Assembly (NCBI GenBank): GCA_003483675.1
Contig: DMYK01000115.1
Location: forward strand, 1-5,424
Origin: Microcoleaceae cyanobacterium UBA11344
Lineage (GTDB): Bacteria > Cyanobacteriota > Cyanobacteriia > Cyanobacteriales > Microcoleaceae
Direction: 5' to 3'
DNA length: 5,424 bases
The position numbers and the translations under genes were made by a program. Below, in pieces: positions 4,445 to 5,424 of this stretch (the first letter of the stretch is position 1; each line of letters opens with the position of its first letter). The notes beneath the pieces are model-generated. The model ran no database searches. It was not told the origin of the DNA and was given only the letters and a program-made list of their open reading frames with translations.

Positions 4445-5424
4445 ATGGCTCCCGCCGTTTTAGTTGAAAATCTTCAGAAACGCTACGGCAATATAGAAGC
4501 CGTTAAAGATGTTTCCTTCAAGGTAGAACCGGGGGAAATATTTGGTTTGCTAGGCCCCAACGGTGCTGGCAAAACCACAACCCTGCGGGTACTTTGTACT
4601 TTGAGTGCGCCAGACGCTGGACGGATTGAAGTGTCTGGCATTTCTGCTGTCAGTCAGCCAAGAATTGCTAGACAGAGACTGGGCTATGTCGCTCAAGAAG
4701 TTGCTCTCGATAAGGTGTTGACGGGTCGGGAACTCCTGCAATTGCAAGCGGCGCTTTACCATTTGCCCCGCCATACCATTAAAGGGCAAATTGACAAAAT
4801 GGTCAAACTCCTCGGTTTGGAGGAGTGGGAAAATAAACAGACGGGCACCTATTCCGGCGGTATTCGCAAGCGCTTGGATTTGGCGGCTGGGCTGCTACAC
4901 CAGCCGGATGTTTTGGTTTTGGATGAGCCTACTGTCGGGCTCGACATTGAAAGTCGGGTGGTGGTTTGGGATTTCCTGCGGCGCTTGCGGGAGGAGGGGA
5001 CTACGGTTTTGATTACGAGTCATTATCTCGAAGAAGTTGACGCTTTAGCCGATCGCGTGGCGATTATTGACAAGGGTACGGTGATTGCTGAGGGCACGCC
5101 TCTGGAGTTGAAAAATCGGGTTGGGGGCGATCGGGTGACTCTGCGGATTCGGGAGTTTTCGCCGATCGCAGAAGCGGAAACAGCAAAAGCTTTAATGCAA
5201 TCTCTGCCTTTTGTGCAAGAAGTGATTATCAACAGTGCCCAAGGAAATTCTTTGAATTTGGTGGTGGGTGCACAAAGCGACGCATTGATCGCGATTCAGC
5301 AAGCGTTGAAAAATGCGGGACTTCCTATTTTTGGGATTGCTCAATCTCGGCCGAGTTTGGATGATGTTTATTTGGCGGCGACTGGTAAAACTTTGTTGGA
5401 TGCGGAGTTGGCTGCTGCTAGCAA
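4445..5424 (+). CDS. DrrA-type ABC transporter ATP-binding subunit, open at the right edge
   Basis: This is the nucleotide-binding subunit of an ABC-2-type exporter, working at the inner face of the plasma membrane with a separate permease. The 326 codons shown contain Walker A GPNGAGKT (37-44), the Q-loop glutamine 84 in YVAQE, the signature YSGGIRKRLDL (136-146), Walker B VLVLDEP (156-162), the D-loop GLD (165-167) and the switch histidine 193 in TSHYLEE. The signature has Ile where LSGGQ has Gln, a position often altered in DrrA-like proteins. The tail PSLDDVYLAATGK (303-315) is typical of the daunorubicin-resistance/multidrug subfamily, so little is missing beyond the edge. All catalytic residues are intact. 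The cargo cannot be inferred; such systems export lipids, polysaccharides, peptides or drugs. An ABC-2 permease gene probably follows. The ATG at 4445 gives a normal N-terminus; the upstream region has no Shine-Dalgarno sequence. Confidence 0.93.
   Translation, partial: MAPAVLVENLQKRYGNIEAVKDVSFKVEPGEIFGLLGPNGAGKTTTLRVLCTLSAPDAGRIEVSGISAVSQPRIARQRLGYVAQEVALDKVLTGRELLQLQAALYHLPRHTIKGQIDKMVKLLGLEEWENKQTGTYSGGIRKRLDLAAGLLHQPDVLVLDEPTVGLDIESRVVVWDFLRRLREEGTTVLITSHYLEEVDALADRVAIIDKGTVIAEGTPLELKNRVGGDRVTLRIREFSPIAEAETAKALMQSLPFVQEVIINSAQGNSLNLVVGAQSDALIAIQQALKNAGLPIFGIAQSRPSLDDVYLAATGKTLLDAELAAAS

Noticed and set aside
4550..5232. Open frames overlapping the ABC gene (4550-4789 minus, 4791-5012 plus, 5023-5232 minus)
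   Set aside because: The continuous frame from 4445 has every ABC motif in order; these are shadows.

Overview
The window looks like chromosomal DNA from a filamentous cyanobacterium. The proteins read as cyanobacterial. The HIP1 core CGATCG occurs 14 times in 5.4 kb by eye (about 1 expected by chance), including one full GCGATCGC at 2895-2902. There are heptanucleotide tandem repeats of the STRR kind and two dispersed-repeat-like sequences of a kind I associate with filamentous cyanobacterial genomes. A Microcoleus/Oscillatoria/Phormidium-type host is my guess from these repeat styles, not a demonstrated assignment.

Layout. (1) 1-2065, minus strand: the first 688 codons of gyrA (DNA gyrase subunit A); the C-terminal end lies beyond the left edge. 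(2) 2066-2462: a 397-bp divergent intergenic region with an extended -10 promoter candidate for each flanking gene. It ends in an ATCNAAA heptamer array that runs to the start codon of the next gene. (3) 2463-3386, plus: a complete 307-residue histone-deacetylase-family hydrolase with an intact zinc site. (4) 3387-3714: an intergenic region with a TCCCTCT heptamer array, a 12-bp direct repeat and a promoter candidate with an overlapping palindrome. (5) 3715-3903, plus: a small 62-residue protein with a strong Shine-Dalgarno sequence, function unknown. (6) 3904-4444: 541 bp without a gene, holding a stem-loop, a cluster of AT-rich inverted repeats and two dispersed-repeat-like motifs. (7) 4445 to the right edge, plus: the ATP-binding subunit of a DrrA-type ABC exporter, open at the edge.

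The genes do not form an obvious pathway. gyrA and the deacetylase are divergent and share an upstream region. The small gene and the ABC gene each have long upstream spacers and look separately transcribed. The ABC subunit should need an ABC-2 permease partner, expected just beyond the right edge. I see no defence system, CRISPR array, insertion sequence or RNA gene. The most interesting material is non-coding: heptamer arrays on both sides of the deacetylase gene, one predicted to lie in its mRNA leader, and the repeat-rich spacers around the small gene.
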